A DNA stretch of 64,000 nucleotides from NCBI RefSeq assembly GCF_027213945.1, contig NZ_JAPWGW010000005.1:171841-235840 (forward strand), written 5' to 3'. Of the stretch, positions 36,660-44,762 are shown piece by piece. Position 1 is the stretch's first letter. Every line of letters begins with the position of its first letter. The notes under the pieces are model-generated. The model saw only the letters and a list, made by a program, of their open reading frames with translations. It was not told the origin of the DNA and did not search any database. The DNA is from Henriciella marina. GTDB taxonomy: Bacteria; Pseudomonadota; Alphaproteobacteria; Caulobacterales; Hyphomonadaceae. The translations under genes were made by a program, and so were the position numbers.

Positions 36660-37676
36660 CTATAGTGGTGGATCGATGCGATAGACCTGCCGTGCCACGC
36701 GGCTGAACATGGCCTGCTGCTCCAGTTCCGAATAGTCGGCGGCGATCTTCTTCATGGCGTTCCAGTAGACCCGGTAGCTGAGCGAGAGCCGGTCGACGGG
36801 GAAGTTGCTTTCGAACATGCAGCGGTCTGCGCCAAAGCATGAAATGGCGTGGTGATAGTATTTCGCCTGCGCGTTGACGACCTCGTCGGATGAGGGCGGG
36901 AGATCCCGTTCATGCCAGCCGAATCCATTGTCCGGCATAGCCAGCCCTCCAAGCTTGGCGAAGACGTTCTTCTGCTCGGCGACGGCCGCGATATCGTCTT
37001 TCCATTTCTCGAAATTGTCCTCGCGCTTGCCCGCGTACGGCCCGACACCCAGTGGCGTGCCGAAATGGTCGAGGATCATCACCGTGTCCGGGATCGCGGC
37101 GGCGAGATCGCGGAAGTCGAGGATCTGGTGGTGATAGTTCCAAGTGTCATAGGTAAAGCCGCGCTGGCCGAGATGCGCGACGCCGCGCCTGAAAGCTTCA
37201 TCCTTGTAGAGACCTTCTGGCGCGCGCGGAGGAATGCGGAAGCCAGCGCCAGCCTTGTCGAACGGACCTGAGTGCCGGATCCCGCGAAAAAGCCCTTGCG
37301 ACGCCTCGATATGGGCATCCAGAACTTCGTCCAGCGTCTCGATCGGCAGACGAAGATCAGCATGCGCGACGAGGGCAGCAATGCTCGCCCTGGCAGGTAC
37401 GGCATCCGACAGCGCAGCGGCTTCGGCGATGTATTCGGTCTCGCCAACCGGCCTCATATGCTCTGGTCCATCATCGCGATAGGATGAGCCGCATTCCATG
37501 AATACGGTTTGAGTAACGTTGTGACCATCATCGGTGTCCGACCACAATTCCTTGAGGTCGTACCGGATAACCGGGTGGCTTTTGCGCCAGAGATGATGAT
37601 GCGGGTCCACAATCTCGCGGGTCGGGTCGATGACCTCCTCACGGTGCTTGTTCAGCCAGTCGTCATTGTCGAACAT
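36660..37676 (-). CDS. Amidohydrolase-2 family (fuconolactonase-like) protein
   Basis: A 338-residue TIM-barrel hydrolase. The first metal motif IVDPHHHLWRKSHPV is near residue 22, LDEVLDAHIEASQGLFRGIR near 115, MILDHFGTPLGVGPYAG near 205 (third His), and MFESNFPVDRLSLSYRV near 290 (late Asp region). This layout matches the family of fuconolactonase and 2-pyrone-4,6-dicarboxylate lactonase. It is the first gene of a two-gene unit with the downstream crotonase. The substrate is probably a lactone or an aromatic carboxylate derivative, which remains inference. Confidence 0.87.
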   Translation of the reverse strand: MFDNDDWLNKHREEVIDPTREIVDPHHHLWRKSHPVIRYDLKELWSDTDDGHNVTQTVFMECGSSYRDDGPEHMRPVGETEYIAEAAALSDAVPARASIAALVAHADLRLPIETLDEVLDAHIEASQGLFRGIRHSGPFDKAGAGFRIPPRAPEGLYKDEAFRRGVAHLGQRGFTYDTWNYHHQILDFRDLAAAIPDTVMILDHFGTPLGVGPYAGKREDNFEKWKDDIAAVAEQKNVFAKLGGLAMPDNGFGWHERDLPPSSDEVVNAQAKYYHHAISCFGADRCMFESNFPVDRLSLSYRVYWNAMKKIAADYSELEQQAMFSRVARQVYRIDPPL

Positions 37677-37776
37677 GTCTACTCCCTTTTGCCTCTGCTG
37701 GGCCTTGGGAGTAGTTCAGTCGCTATGATGTCGTCTTGCAAGCCGGACGCGGCGGCAAGGACGCAGCCAGAAAACT

Positions 37777-38718
37777 TTACGCCTTTACCAGCCCAATCTC
37801 GCGCAGACGCTCCATCAGATAGTCCTGCGCCGTGATCGGCGGCTGTGTCTTGCCACCTTCTTCGAGGCATTGCGGCAGCTGCTCGATCAGGAAGTCCTGA
37901 TTGAAGTGCAGGAAGAAGGGCGTGGAATAACGTGGGAATTTGGCGCGTTCCGGCTCCGGGTTCACGACACGGTGCGTAGTGGACGGCAGGACGCCGCCCG
38001 TCAGGCGTTGCAGCATGTCTCCGCAATTGATGACGAGAGAGCCAGCTGGCGGGTTCACGGAAAGCCAGTCGCCAGAGCGATGCAGGACTTCAAGGCCTGC
38101 CTCTTCAGCACCCAGCAGAAGCGTGATGACGTTGATGTCCTCATGCGCGGCGGCGCGAACCGTGCCCTTTGGCGGTGGGTTTTCCTGCGGCGGATAGTGA
38201 AGCAGGCGGAGGATGGAGTTGCCGCTCTCGACCTTGTCGTCGAACCAGTCTTCCGGCAGCTCCAGGTGCAAGGCGACGGCGCGCAGCAGGTCGCGGCCAA
38301 ACTCGTCCATCTCGGTGTAGAAGGCATAGGTCGCGGCGTCGAACTCCGGCACCTCGTCGACAACAGGCGTGTCCTTCATCGTCGCGCGGTATTTCGAGTC
38401 TGCGGGCAGCTTGCGGCCCGTATGCCAGAATTCCTTGAGGTCGGCGGCTTTCTGCCCCTTGGCGTTCTCCGTGCCGAACGGCGTATAGCCACGCTGGCGG
38501 CCGCCTTCTGCATCGTGATACTTTTCCTTGGCCTCGCCGGAGAGTGCGAAGAAGGCCTTCGCCGCGTCATTTGCCCCGTCGATGATGGTCTGGTTGACCG
38601 GGTGTCCGGTGATCACGGCGAAGCCGGTCTCACGGAAAGAGCTGCCGAGCCGTCTGGCGAAGGCCTGCTTGTCCTCTCTCCAGAGGCTGTAGGGGATCGG
38701 TTCGAAAAGGTTGCTCAT
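37777..38718 (-). CDS. Isopenicillin N synthase-like 2-oxoglutarate/Fe(II) oxygenase
   Basis: A 313-residue non-heme iron oxygenase from the ATG at 38718 (MSNLFEPIPYSLWREDKQAF). The DIOX_N-like half has GFAVITGHPVNQTIIDGAND; the catalytic half has AAHEDINVITLLLG (His and Asp near residue 200) and PSTTHRVVNPEPER (second His near 255), then RYSTPFFLHFN with the Arg-x-Ser 2-oxoglutarate motif. The family includes ethylene-forming and antibiotic-forming enzymes, but in alphaproteobacteria many members are uncharacterised housekeeping proteins. It is monocistronic. Confidence 0.9.
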   Translation of the reverse strand: MSNLFEPIPYSLWREDKQAFARRLGSSFRETGFAVITGHPVNQTIIDGANDAAKAFFALSGEAKEKYHDAEGGRQRGYTPFGTENAKGQKAADLKEFWHTGRKLPADSKYRATMKDTPVVDEVPEFDAATYAFYTEMDEFGRDLLRAVALHLELPEDWFDDKVESGNSILRLLHYPPQENPPPKGTVRAAAHEDINVITLLLGAEEAGLEVLHRSGDWLSVNPPAGSLVINCGDMLQRLTGGVLPSTTHRVVNPEPERAKFPRYSTPFFLHFNQDFLIEQLPQCLEEGGKTQPPITAQDYLMERLREIGLVKA

Positions 38719-38912
38719 TGCGTCTGCCTTGTCTGTTCCTGGCCGGATTTCTATCGCGCGGCGGCCTTTGCGCCAATGCGTCCGTTTGCCATTAGCCAAG
38801 CTGCGGCCCTCGGCAAAGTCTGCCGCAACAGCGCCTCTGCAGCCAGAATTTCGCCAAGTGTAAAGATTGGCCCGCCTATCGTTAACACAGACGCGCTTTC
38901 AGGCCGATCCTG

Positions 38913-38920
38913 TTAACCAT
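38913..38920 (+). promoter_or_regulatory. CtrA-like half-site in the 327-bp gap before the Sel1 gene
   Basis: The gap 38719-39045 holds no gene. Visible elements are TTAACCAT here, which equals a CtrA half-site known from Caulobacter, another GTTAAC at 38881, and a short inverted repeat GTCAC-AAGAC-GTGAC at 38952-38966. Assignment to CtrA is inference from motif likeness and the apparent Caulobacterales background. Confidence 0.3.
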
Positions 38921-39045
38921 GTGGCAAACCCCTGAGCGCAACCTCTTCCCTGTCACAAGACGTGACGGATGGACAAAAGCCCATCGGCCAAGCGGACGCA
39001 AAGACAGCCGCACACCGACGGGTTTTGGGTTAAAGGAAGAAGACA

Positions 39046-39321
39046 ATGCCGTATTCAGAAATGGCGATGGATGTCGCCCCTGAAACTGGTCTCAGCGAAC
39101 ACGCGACGGCCGAAGAACTCTGCAAGGTTGGCCTTGCCTACTCAACCGGTGTGGGCGTCGATGCCGACATGGTCGCTGCGCACAAATGGTTCAATCTCGC
39201 TGTGCTCAAGGGCTCGGAAGAGGCCAAGGAATACCGCCAGCAGATGTCTGACATGCTCTCGAGTGAAGAGATCAAGCAGGCGCTCAAATCTGCACGTGAC
39301 TGGCTTCAGCTGATGAACTGA
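39046..39321 (+). CDS. Small Sel1-repeat protein
   Basis: A 91-residue cytosolic protein with an AAAGGAAGAAG ribosome-binding site. ELCKVGLAYSTGVGVDADMV followed by AAHKWFNLAVLKGSEEAKEY is one Sel1-type TPR repeat (residues about 22-65); a charged helix (EEIKQALKSARDWLQL) ends it. Single-repeat Sel1 proteins of this size are common in alphaproteobacteria and probably mediate protein contacts. It lies directly upstream of the holdfast-type polysaccharide genes but on the opposite strand to the exporter gene, so a link is only suggested by position. Confidence 0.85.
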   Translation: MPYSEMAMDVAPETGLSEHATAEELCKVGLAYSTGVGVDADMVAAHKWFNLAVLKGSEEAKEYRQQMSDMLSSEEIKQALKSARDWLQLMN

Positions 39322-39345
39322 TTTCGCGCGGCAGGCGGGCCTGAC

Positions 39346-40053
39346 CTAGCGCCCGCGAAAATCGCCCGCGAGATCATAATACAGTGAGAAGTCAATCGGC
39401 AGGGCAGAGCGGAACCACTGCTCCATGAAGAGATTTTCTTCAGCGATTGCCGAGCGTGGCACGTAGACCACGTCAAAACGGCGAAGCGGCGTAAAGTCCG
39501 CAAGCCTTGGATCATTCAGCCCGGCGCGGATATCAATGACAGCCGTCATGACCTCGCCGCCCGGCATTCGACGCATCAGCGCCACCTGAGTTGGCTGGGC
39601 GCCGGGCGTAAAGCCGCCCGCCATGATGACTGCCTGCAGCGGATCGATCTGGCCTGGCAGATCAAGCATGCCTGGCGCCTGTACCTCACCGCCTACGAAG
39701 ATCTTCTGACTGTCGAACTCCATCGGAATGACGTCGACGTCGGGGTATCGCAGTTCACCCGCATAAGCCTGCACGAGTTCGGCTTGAATCTCTGCTGGCG
39801 TGCGCGCGGAGGCCTGTACCGTGCCCACATAAGGCAGGGTAAGCGACCCGTCAGGGGCGATTTTGATATCCCGATTGAGCTCTGGCACGGAGTTGAAAAC
39901 GATGGACACCGTATCGCCCGGAGCAAGCAGGTAAGGCTGGTCGCGGCCATCCTCATGCCGCCATTCGGCGACTGGAAAATACTCCGAAGGCGTCGGCGTG
40001 ACTGACTGGCAGGCACCGAGGACAAGAGCAGATGCGGCGAGAAGACTTCGCAT
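39346..40053 (-). CDS. hfsD: Polysaccharide export outer-membrane lipoprotein (HfsD/Wza-like)
   Basis: A 235-residue Wza-family protein with a lipobox (LVLGAC at residues 10-15). The Poly_export domain covers about 35-115 (YLLAPGDTVSIVFNSVPELN, then SLTLPYVGTVQASARTPAEI) and an SLBB domain about 120-195 (KIFVGGEVQAPGMLDLPG, then LQAVIMAGGFTPGAQP). It forms the outer-membrane channel for exopolysaccharide. In this locus it most resembles holdfast HfsD of Caulobacter, inferred from the combination with the Wzz-like, P-loop, polymerase, deacetylase and glycosyltransferase genes that follow. It is divergent from hfsA, with 148 bp between them. Confidence 0.87.
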   Translation of the reverse strand: MRSLLAASALVLGACQSVTPTPSEYFPVAEWRHEDGRDQPYLLAPGDTVSIVFNSVPELNRDIKIAPDGSLTLPYVGTVQASARTPAEIQAELVQAYAGELRYPDVDVIPMEFDSQKIFVGGEVQAPGMLDLPGQIDPLQAVIMAGGFTPGAQPTQVALMRRMPGGEVMTAVIDIRAGLNDPRLADFTPLRRFDVVYVPRSAIAEENLFMEQWFRSALPIDFSLYYDLAGDFRGR

Positions 40054-40201
40054 GATGCTGGCTCACGATCTCTTTGCAAATTGTGTACAGTCTGAGGCTC
40101 AACGTTAATGTTTAAGGAATTATCAAGCCACGTGCCTGAAGAAGCCAAGTAAGGGGGTTTGCGTTTGATTTGCTCCCGGACACCTTCAGGGATGACCGTC
40201 T

Positions 40202-41713
40202 ATGTCGAATTCAGCCGAATGGGGAGCGAGACAACCGCAGCAGGGCGGTGCCATGCCTGTTCGCTCACGCCCCCGCATTGGCCCGACTGAACTCATCCTG
40301 CAGCTCTGGCGAGCCAAGTGGCTGATGATCTTCGTCTTCATTCCGATCTTCCTCATCGGGTTGCTTGTCGCCTTCCAGATGCCGAAATCGTACGAGGCAA
40401 CCTCGCGCCTTTTCGTCCGCATCGGCGACGAGAATGTCTACCGGCCTCGCGTCGGCGGTGAACTTCAGGGTGTTGCGCCGGAAGAAGAGCTTCTGATCCA
40501 GGCGGAACTCGAAGTTTTACGCAGCCCCGTCATCGCAGAGCGAGTCCTGACCGAGTTCGGTATCGACCGGGTTTTCCCTAAACTTGCCGATGCGCGCGAC
40601 GACAAGATCGCCGCCAGCCCACCATCGGAACATGCCGCGATTGAAGAGCAGACATTCCGCAAGGGGGTGCTCGGCCTGCAGAAAGACTTCAGCTCCGGTA
40701 CGGCGCCCAAGACACCGGTCATCAGCACGGCGCTTGAGCACAAAGATGCCGCGCTATCCGCTGACTTGCTCAATTACTGGATCAATAGCTATCTCGACTA
40801 TCGCAGCGAAGTGTTCTCCAGCAATGGCTCGGCCAGCTTGCAGGAACAGCGCGTGAAGTTCGAAGCTCAGCTGCTTGATGTCGAAGAGGACATCCGTGAC
40901 TTCCTTCGCCGCAACAATATTGGTGACTTTGAAAGTGAGCGGGCAACGGCCCAGCAGCTCTACTCGACTGTCTCATCGGAGCTTCTGACCACGCAGTCGC
41001 GGGCAAGTGCCGTCGATGGACAGCTCGACATCTATAACCAGCAACTCGCGCGTCTCAACCCGCAGCAGGACCTTTATGTCGAGGACAACTCCGCCCAGAC
41101 GCTGATGCAGCTTCGTATTGAGCGCGAAGATCTGTTGTCGCGCTACACTGAACAGTCCCAGCGCGTGCAGGCGATCGACCGGCGTATCGCGCAGGTCGAG
41201 AATTATCTTTCATCGCGCGACGGCCTTTCCGGCACGACCCGGCGCGGCCCCAATCCCGTCTACCAGACCATCGAGCAATCGGCCTCGTCCCTGCAGGCAG
41301 AGCAGCAATCGCTCGCGCTGCAGCAAGCGGAACTCAATCGCCAGCTCGCCAGAGTCGAAGGACGCCTCAGCCGTCTGAACGACCTGGCCCCGGAATGGCA
41401 GGAGCTGCAGCGCCGCAAGGCCCTGATGGAGAGAAACGTCGAGAACTTCTCGGTCCGCGAGGTCGAGGAGCGTGCCCTTTCCGAGATCTCCGGTCAGACA
41501 GCGGACAGTGTGCGCGTGCTTGAGCCGGCAAGTGTGCCGGTAAAAGGCAAGAGCCTCAAAATGGTGGTGGCCGCGCTCAGCATCCTGTTCGCAGGTTTCA
41601 CGGCTCTCATGGCAGGCCTGTTATGGGCTCTGACGCGCCCTGGCTTTGCAACCGCACGGTCAGTAGAACGCACGACCGGCCTGAAGGTCGTCGGGTCGCT
41701 CAAAGCTGTCTGA
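40202..41713 (+). CDS. hfsA: Wzz/GumC-type chain-length protein (HfsA-like)
   Basis: A 503-residue inner-membrane protein of the polysaccharide co-polymerase group. The first membrane segment is at about residues 38-60 (WLMIFVFIPIFLIGLLVAF) and the second at about 455-477; between them lies a long periplasmic coiled-coil region rich in Gln and Arg (FEAQLLDVEEDIRDFLRRNN; QSLALQQAELNRQLARVEGR). No C-terminal kinase domain is fused, unlike Wzc; the ATPase partner is the next gene. It should control chain length and link the synthesis and export steps of a holdfast-type polysaccharide. TTAA elements lie in the divergent promoter at 40105-40115. Confidence 0.88.
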   Translation: MSNSAEWGARQPQQGGAMPVRSRPRIGPTELILQLWRAKWLMIFVFIPIFLIGLLVAFQMPKSYEATSRLFVRIGDENVYRPRVGGELQGVAPEEELLIQAELEVLRSPVIAERVLTEFGIDRVFPKLADARDDKIAASPPSEHAAIEEQTFRKGVLGLQKDFSSGTAPKTPVISTALEHKDAALSADLLNYWINSYLDYRSEVFSSNGSASLQEQRVKFEAQLLDVEEDIRDFLRRNNIGDFESERATAQQLYSTVSSELLTTQSRASAVDGQLDIYNQQLARLNPQQDLYVEDNSAQTLMQLRIEREDLLSRYTEQSQRVQAIDRRIAQVENYLSSRDGLSGTTRRGPNPVYQTIEQSASSLQAEQQSLALQQAELNRQLARVEGRLSRLNDLAPEWQELQRRKALMERNVENFSVREVEERALSEISGQTADSVRVLEPASVPVKGKSLKMVVAALSILFAGFTALMAGLLWALTRPGFATARSVERTTGLKVVGSLKAV

Positions 41714-41791
41714 CGGAACGGCCGCGATCAACATTAAGAAAACCGTTAACCAACCGCATGATAGGCCCGATTCAACAGGGAATTGGATGCC

Positions 41792-42493
41792 ATGAAAGAT
41801 TTGCGCAGAAAGATGGACCCGGTCTGCAAGGCCGTGGCGCGGGTGTCGCCGGATACGGGTGCCCGCTGCGTCATGTTCATCTCCGCAAGACAGGAAGAAG
41901 GTACCAGCAGCGTTGCCGCATCGGTGGCGCTTCGCTGCGCAGCCCAGTCATCGCGACCGACCTGGCTTGTCGATCTGGGATTGCGGCAGAATGCCATGTT
42001 CAGGGCATTCCAGAAGGGCTTTGCCCGCGATGTAGGAAAACCGGGCCGGGCCTTTGACGGATCGCTTCGTACAGCCCCGATCTATTCGGTGTCCCCGGCT
42101 TTGTCTGGCAGTCGTCAGGAAAGCCAGCAGAAGAGCCTGCTCTCCGTTCACCCTATTCAGGGCTCGCGTCTTTTCGTGACACGTTTCCGAAACGAGGGAG
42201 TCCGCAGGGGACAGAGCGTACAGCTTCACGCCCGACCAGACTGGTGGCAGCAGGTTCGGCGCGCCGCCGGTCTCGTGATCGTCGATGCGCCTTCGCTATC
42301 GCGCTCGCAAGCCGGGCTTGCCGTGGCCGGACAGATGGATGGGGTCTTCATCGTCCTCGAAGCAGATTCCACTGGCGCCGATGAGGTCATGGGTCTGCGC
42401 GAGGCGATTGAAGCGCACGGCGGACACGTCGCCGGTGTCGTCATGAACAGGATCGGGTCCGATGCCAGATTCGCCGACCGGCTTGCAGGATAA
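41792..42493 (+). CDS. hfsB: HfsB-like P-loop protein with degenerate Walker A
   Basis: A 233-residue cytosolic protein placed like HfsB after HfsA. I choose the ATG at 41792; an in-frame TTG lies nine bases upstream. It has the layout of CpsD/CapB ATPases: MFISARQEEGTSSVAASVAL at the P-loop position, where active relatives read GEGKSTxA, then TWLVDLGLRQ in place of the Asp-rich second motif, and VIVDAPSLSRSQAGLAVAGQ as the Walker B-like segment. The P-loop Lys is absent and there is no C-terminal Tyr cluster, so it is probably not a tyrosine autokinase. It overlaps the next gene by 32 bases. Confidence 0.82.
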   Translation: MKDLRRKMDPVCKAVARVSPDTGARCVMFISARQEEGTSSVAASVALRCAAQSSRPTWLVDLGLRQNAMFRAFQKGFARDVGKPGRAFDGSLRTAPIYSVSPALSGSRQESQQKSLLSVHPIQGSRLFVTRFRNEGVRRGQSVQLHARPDWWQQVRRAAGLVIVDAPSLSRSQAGLAVAGQMDGVFIVLEADSTGADEVMGLREAIEAHGGHVAGVVMNRIGSDARFADRLAG

Positions 42494-43811
42494 TCAGCGC
42501 TCGCTGATCCAGACTGTCATACTGACGGTAGAGCTGGGACTGGCTTTCATCTGCCTCGTCCTCTTCAGCGAAGGCCTTCTGCCTCGGCTTTTTGCCTCTG
42601 AGTATGACACAGACAGCAGCGCTTTCCTGCGCCTGCTCTGGTTGCCGGTCTATGGACTTGTCGCGATTGGCTGCCTCTGGAAGGTGAAGTCAATGGTGTC
42701 GCTTGCGGTGCGGATGCCCTTCCTGATTGCGCTGCTAGCGATAACGGCGGCTTCCTTTCTATGGTCGCTCGACCCGGCTCTGACACAGCGCCGCTCGATT
42801 GCCGTTGTCGCAACGAGTCTTGCAGGTTTCTATCTCGCCGCACGCTATGACTGGCGCACACTCCTGCGCCTGATGGGCGCGATGTGGCTATTCATGGCAA
42901 TCGTTTCCCTCGGCGCCGTCATTGTCGCGCCGGGCTTTGCGATCATGAGTGAAATTCACCCGGGCGCCTGGAAGGGGCTCTGGTGGGAGAAGAATACGCT
43001 GGGCGGTCATATGGCGCGCGCCGCATTTCTCTGCGCATTCCTGTTCATCCTGGACCGTCCGTGGCGTCCGGTCTGGGGCTTTGCGGTCCTGCTCTGCAGC
43101 GCGCTGGTCATTGCCTCCACATCGAAGACGGCGCTGCTCGGCCTGATACTGGGCTTTGGTATACTTTTCGCGGGCTGGGTCAGCCGGAAGGGGACGGCCA
43201 TAACCATCTCGGGTCTTTGGACTGGTATTGTCCTGTCCTCTGCCTTCACAGCCATCATGATTATCGAGCCCGGCATCGTTCTCAACCTGCTAGGGCGTGA
43301 CGCCACGCTGACTGGACGGACCGATATCTGGAGCGTTCTGGCTGGTGCGATCGCAGACCGCCCGCAGCTTGGATATGGGTACGGAGCGTTCTGGCAACTC
43401 GACTCGATGCCGGCCCATCGTGTGCGCTCGGCTACGGAATGGCTGGTTCCCACTGCGCACAATGGATGGCTTGAGACGGCTTTGAGCGTCGGCCTCGTCG
43501 GGCTCGGGCTTCTCATGGCGAATTATGTTCTGTTCGTCGCGCGGGCGGCTTGGCTGTCCATCGACAACTGGCTTGGCATTTTTGCACTAGGTGTTGCCGG
43601 GCAGTTCCTGCTTTTCAGCCTGTCAGAGAGCAATGCCCTTCAGCAAAACTCGATCATCTGGGTGACCTATGTCGCGATAGCCGCGAAAACGGCGATAAGT
43701 CTGAAGCGACCGGCCTACGTCCCGAATTCAACGCCGCGCAAGACTGTCGCGCCCGGTCACACTGGCGCGGGTGTCCTGCACAGCGGAGGCCGGGTCGCCC
43801 GTAGCAGATGA
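42462..43811 (+). CDS. O-antigen ligase/polymerase family protein (HfsC/HfsI-like)
   Basis: A 449-residue inner-membrane protein with about 11 hydrophobic segments. The large periplasmic loop and flanks fit the Wzy_C/O-antigen ligase pattern: HPGAWKGLWWEKNTLGGHMA (around 165-185) and LTGRTDIWSVLAGAIADRPQ with GYGYGAFW (around 285-315), then VPTAHNGWLETALSVGLVG. Such proteins polymerise or ligate undecaprenyl-linked repeat units. In Caulobacter two holdfast polymerases exist (HfsC and HfsI); the sequence does not let me choose. Its start overlaps hfsB and its last 84 bases overlap the convergent glycosyltransferase gene. Confidence 0.87.
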   Translation: MPDSPTGLQDNQRSLIQTVILTVELGLAFICLVLFSEGLLPRLFASEYDTDSSAFLRLLWLPVYGLVAIGCLWKVKSMVSLAVRMPFLIALLAITAASFLWSLDPALTQRRSIAVVATSLAGFYLAARYDWRTLLRLMGAMWLFMAIVSLGAVIVAPGFAIMSEIHPGAWKGLWWEKNTLGGHMARAAFLCAFLFILDRPWRPVWGFAVLLCSALVIASTSKTALLGLILGFGILFAGWVSRKGTAITISGLWTGIVLSSAFTAIMIIEPGIVLNLLGRDATLTGRTDIWSVLAGAIADRPQLGYGYGAFWQLDSMPAHRVRSATEWLVPTAHNGWLETALSVGLVGLGLLMANYVLFVARAAWLSIDNWLGIFALGVAGQFLLFSLSESNALQQNSIIWVTYVAIAAKTAISLKRPAYVPNSTPRKTVAPGHTGAGVLHSGGRVARSR

Positions 43812-44762
43812 GGCGCCGGGTTGACCGCTGAACTGGGTGACGGTCGAGGTGCCATAGAAGCGTAGCTTGACCCAGAAAAAGATCTTGCCAAGGCCCCGTA
43901 CGGCCTGATCGGCTTCGAAAGCGCGTTTCTTATGACCAATCAGGCGAAGAGCCAGCCAGCGCAGTGAGTGCAGGGCGAATTTCCCGCCACCAATAATGAC
44001 CCAGAACACCAGCAGATCGTAGCGCGGCGGTTGGCGTTTGCGCGCCAGCGTGACGGGACCTTGGCCATAAGCGAAAGCCCGGCGTAGCGTATAGGATAGC
44101 GAAATACGCTGACGAAGCGGGTACTCGAAAACCGGCGCATTCGGCGCCCAGGCGAACTTTCCACTATTTGCGCGGATCCGTTGGAAGAGAAGATCGTCCT
44201 CGCCGCCAACTTCATTCATTCGCGCGTCGAACCATGGTCCCTTTGTCGGCACTTGCCGCGCATCGATCAGGCAGTTGCCGCACCCGAATGGCTTGTCGAT
44301 ATAGCCGGGTGAGAGATTGGGCTCGCGCGCAAAGAAGTTCTCATAATAGGCGCGATGCTTGGTGATATCGTCCGGCAACACTGTCTGCACGGGGCCGAAT
44401 GTCACCGCAGCGCCGAACGTCTTGTAGGCCGCGAGAAGCTCTTCGATCCAGTGCGTCGGCGCTGCCTGGTCATCGTCCAGAAATGCGATCAGCGGCGTTT
44501 CGAGTTTTTTCATCGCGGCATTGCGCGCATTCGCGACGCCTGCTTCCGGAACGTGCAGATAGGTTAGAGAGATCGTGTCTGGCGCCTGTTCGGCAAGCGT
44601 ATCGAAAGTCAGGCGCGCCGTCGCATCGACCGAATTATCGGCGACAATCAGCCTGAAGCCAGAGCGCGCAGCCCTTTGCCAGAACAGACTCTCCACGGCC
44701 CGGCGCAGACTGTCCGGCCGATTATAGGTAGGTATGACAATCGTGAGGACATCGCCGGTCAA
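43728..44762 (-). CDS. Family 2 glycosyltransferase, holdfast locus
   Basis: A 344-residue GT-A glycosyltransferase. The N-terminus reads LTIVIPTYNRPDSLRRAVES, the nucleotide-binding DDD-type motif is LIAFLDDDQAAPTHW (around 92-106), and NEVGGEDDLLFQRIRANSGK (around 187-206) holds the Glu-Asp acceptor-side motif. A hydrophobic stretch (LLVFWVIIGGGKFALHSL, about 245-262) may bind the membrane. It likely adds a sugar during holdfast-type polysaccharide assembly, like HfsG. It is the last gene of a four-gene minus-strand operon and its start overlaps hfsH by four bases. Confidence 0.87.
   Translation of the reverse strand: MTGDVLTIVIPTYNRPDSLRRAVESLFWQRAARSGFRLIVADNSVDATARLTFDTLAEQAPDTISLTYLHVPEAGVANARNAAMKKLETPLIAFLDDDQAAPTHWIEELLAAYKTFGAAVTFGPVQTVLPDDITKHRAYYENFFAREPNLSPGYIDKPFGCGNCLIDARQVPTKGPWFDARMNEVGGEDDLLFQRIRANSGKFAWAPNAPVFEYPLRQRISLSYTLRRAFAYGQGPVTLARKRQPPRYDLLVFWVIIGGGKFALHSLRWLALRLIGHKKRAFEADQAVRGLGKIFFWVKLRFYGTSTVTQFSGQPGASSATGDPASAVQDTRASVTGRDSLARR

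Noticed and set aside
38968..39045. GEMM (cyclic-di-GMP) riboswitch-like motif GGACGCAAAG before the Sel1 gene
   Set aside because: The ACGCAAAG string and an upstream GACAAA at suitable distance resemble GEMM, but the P2 helix with its GNRA loop and the P3 helix do not form in the sequence. I treat it as chance.
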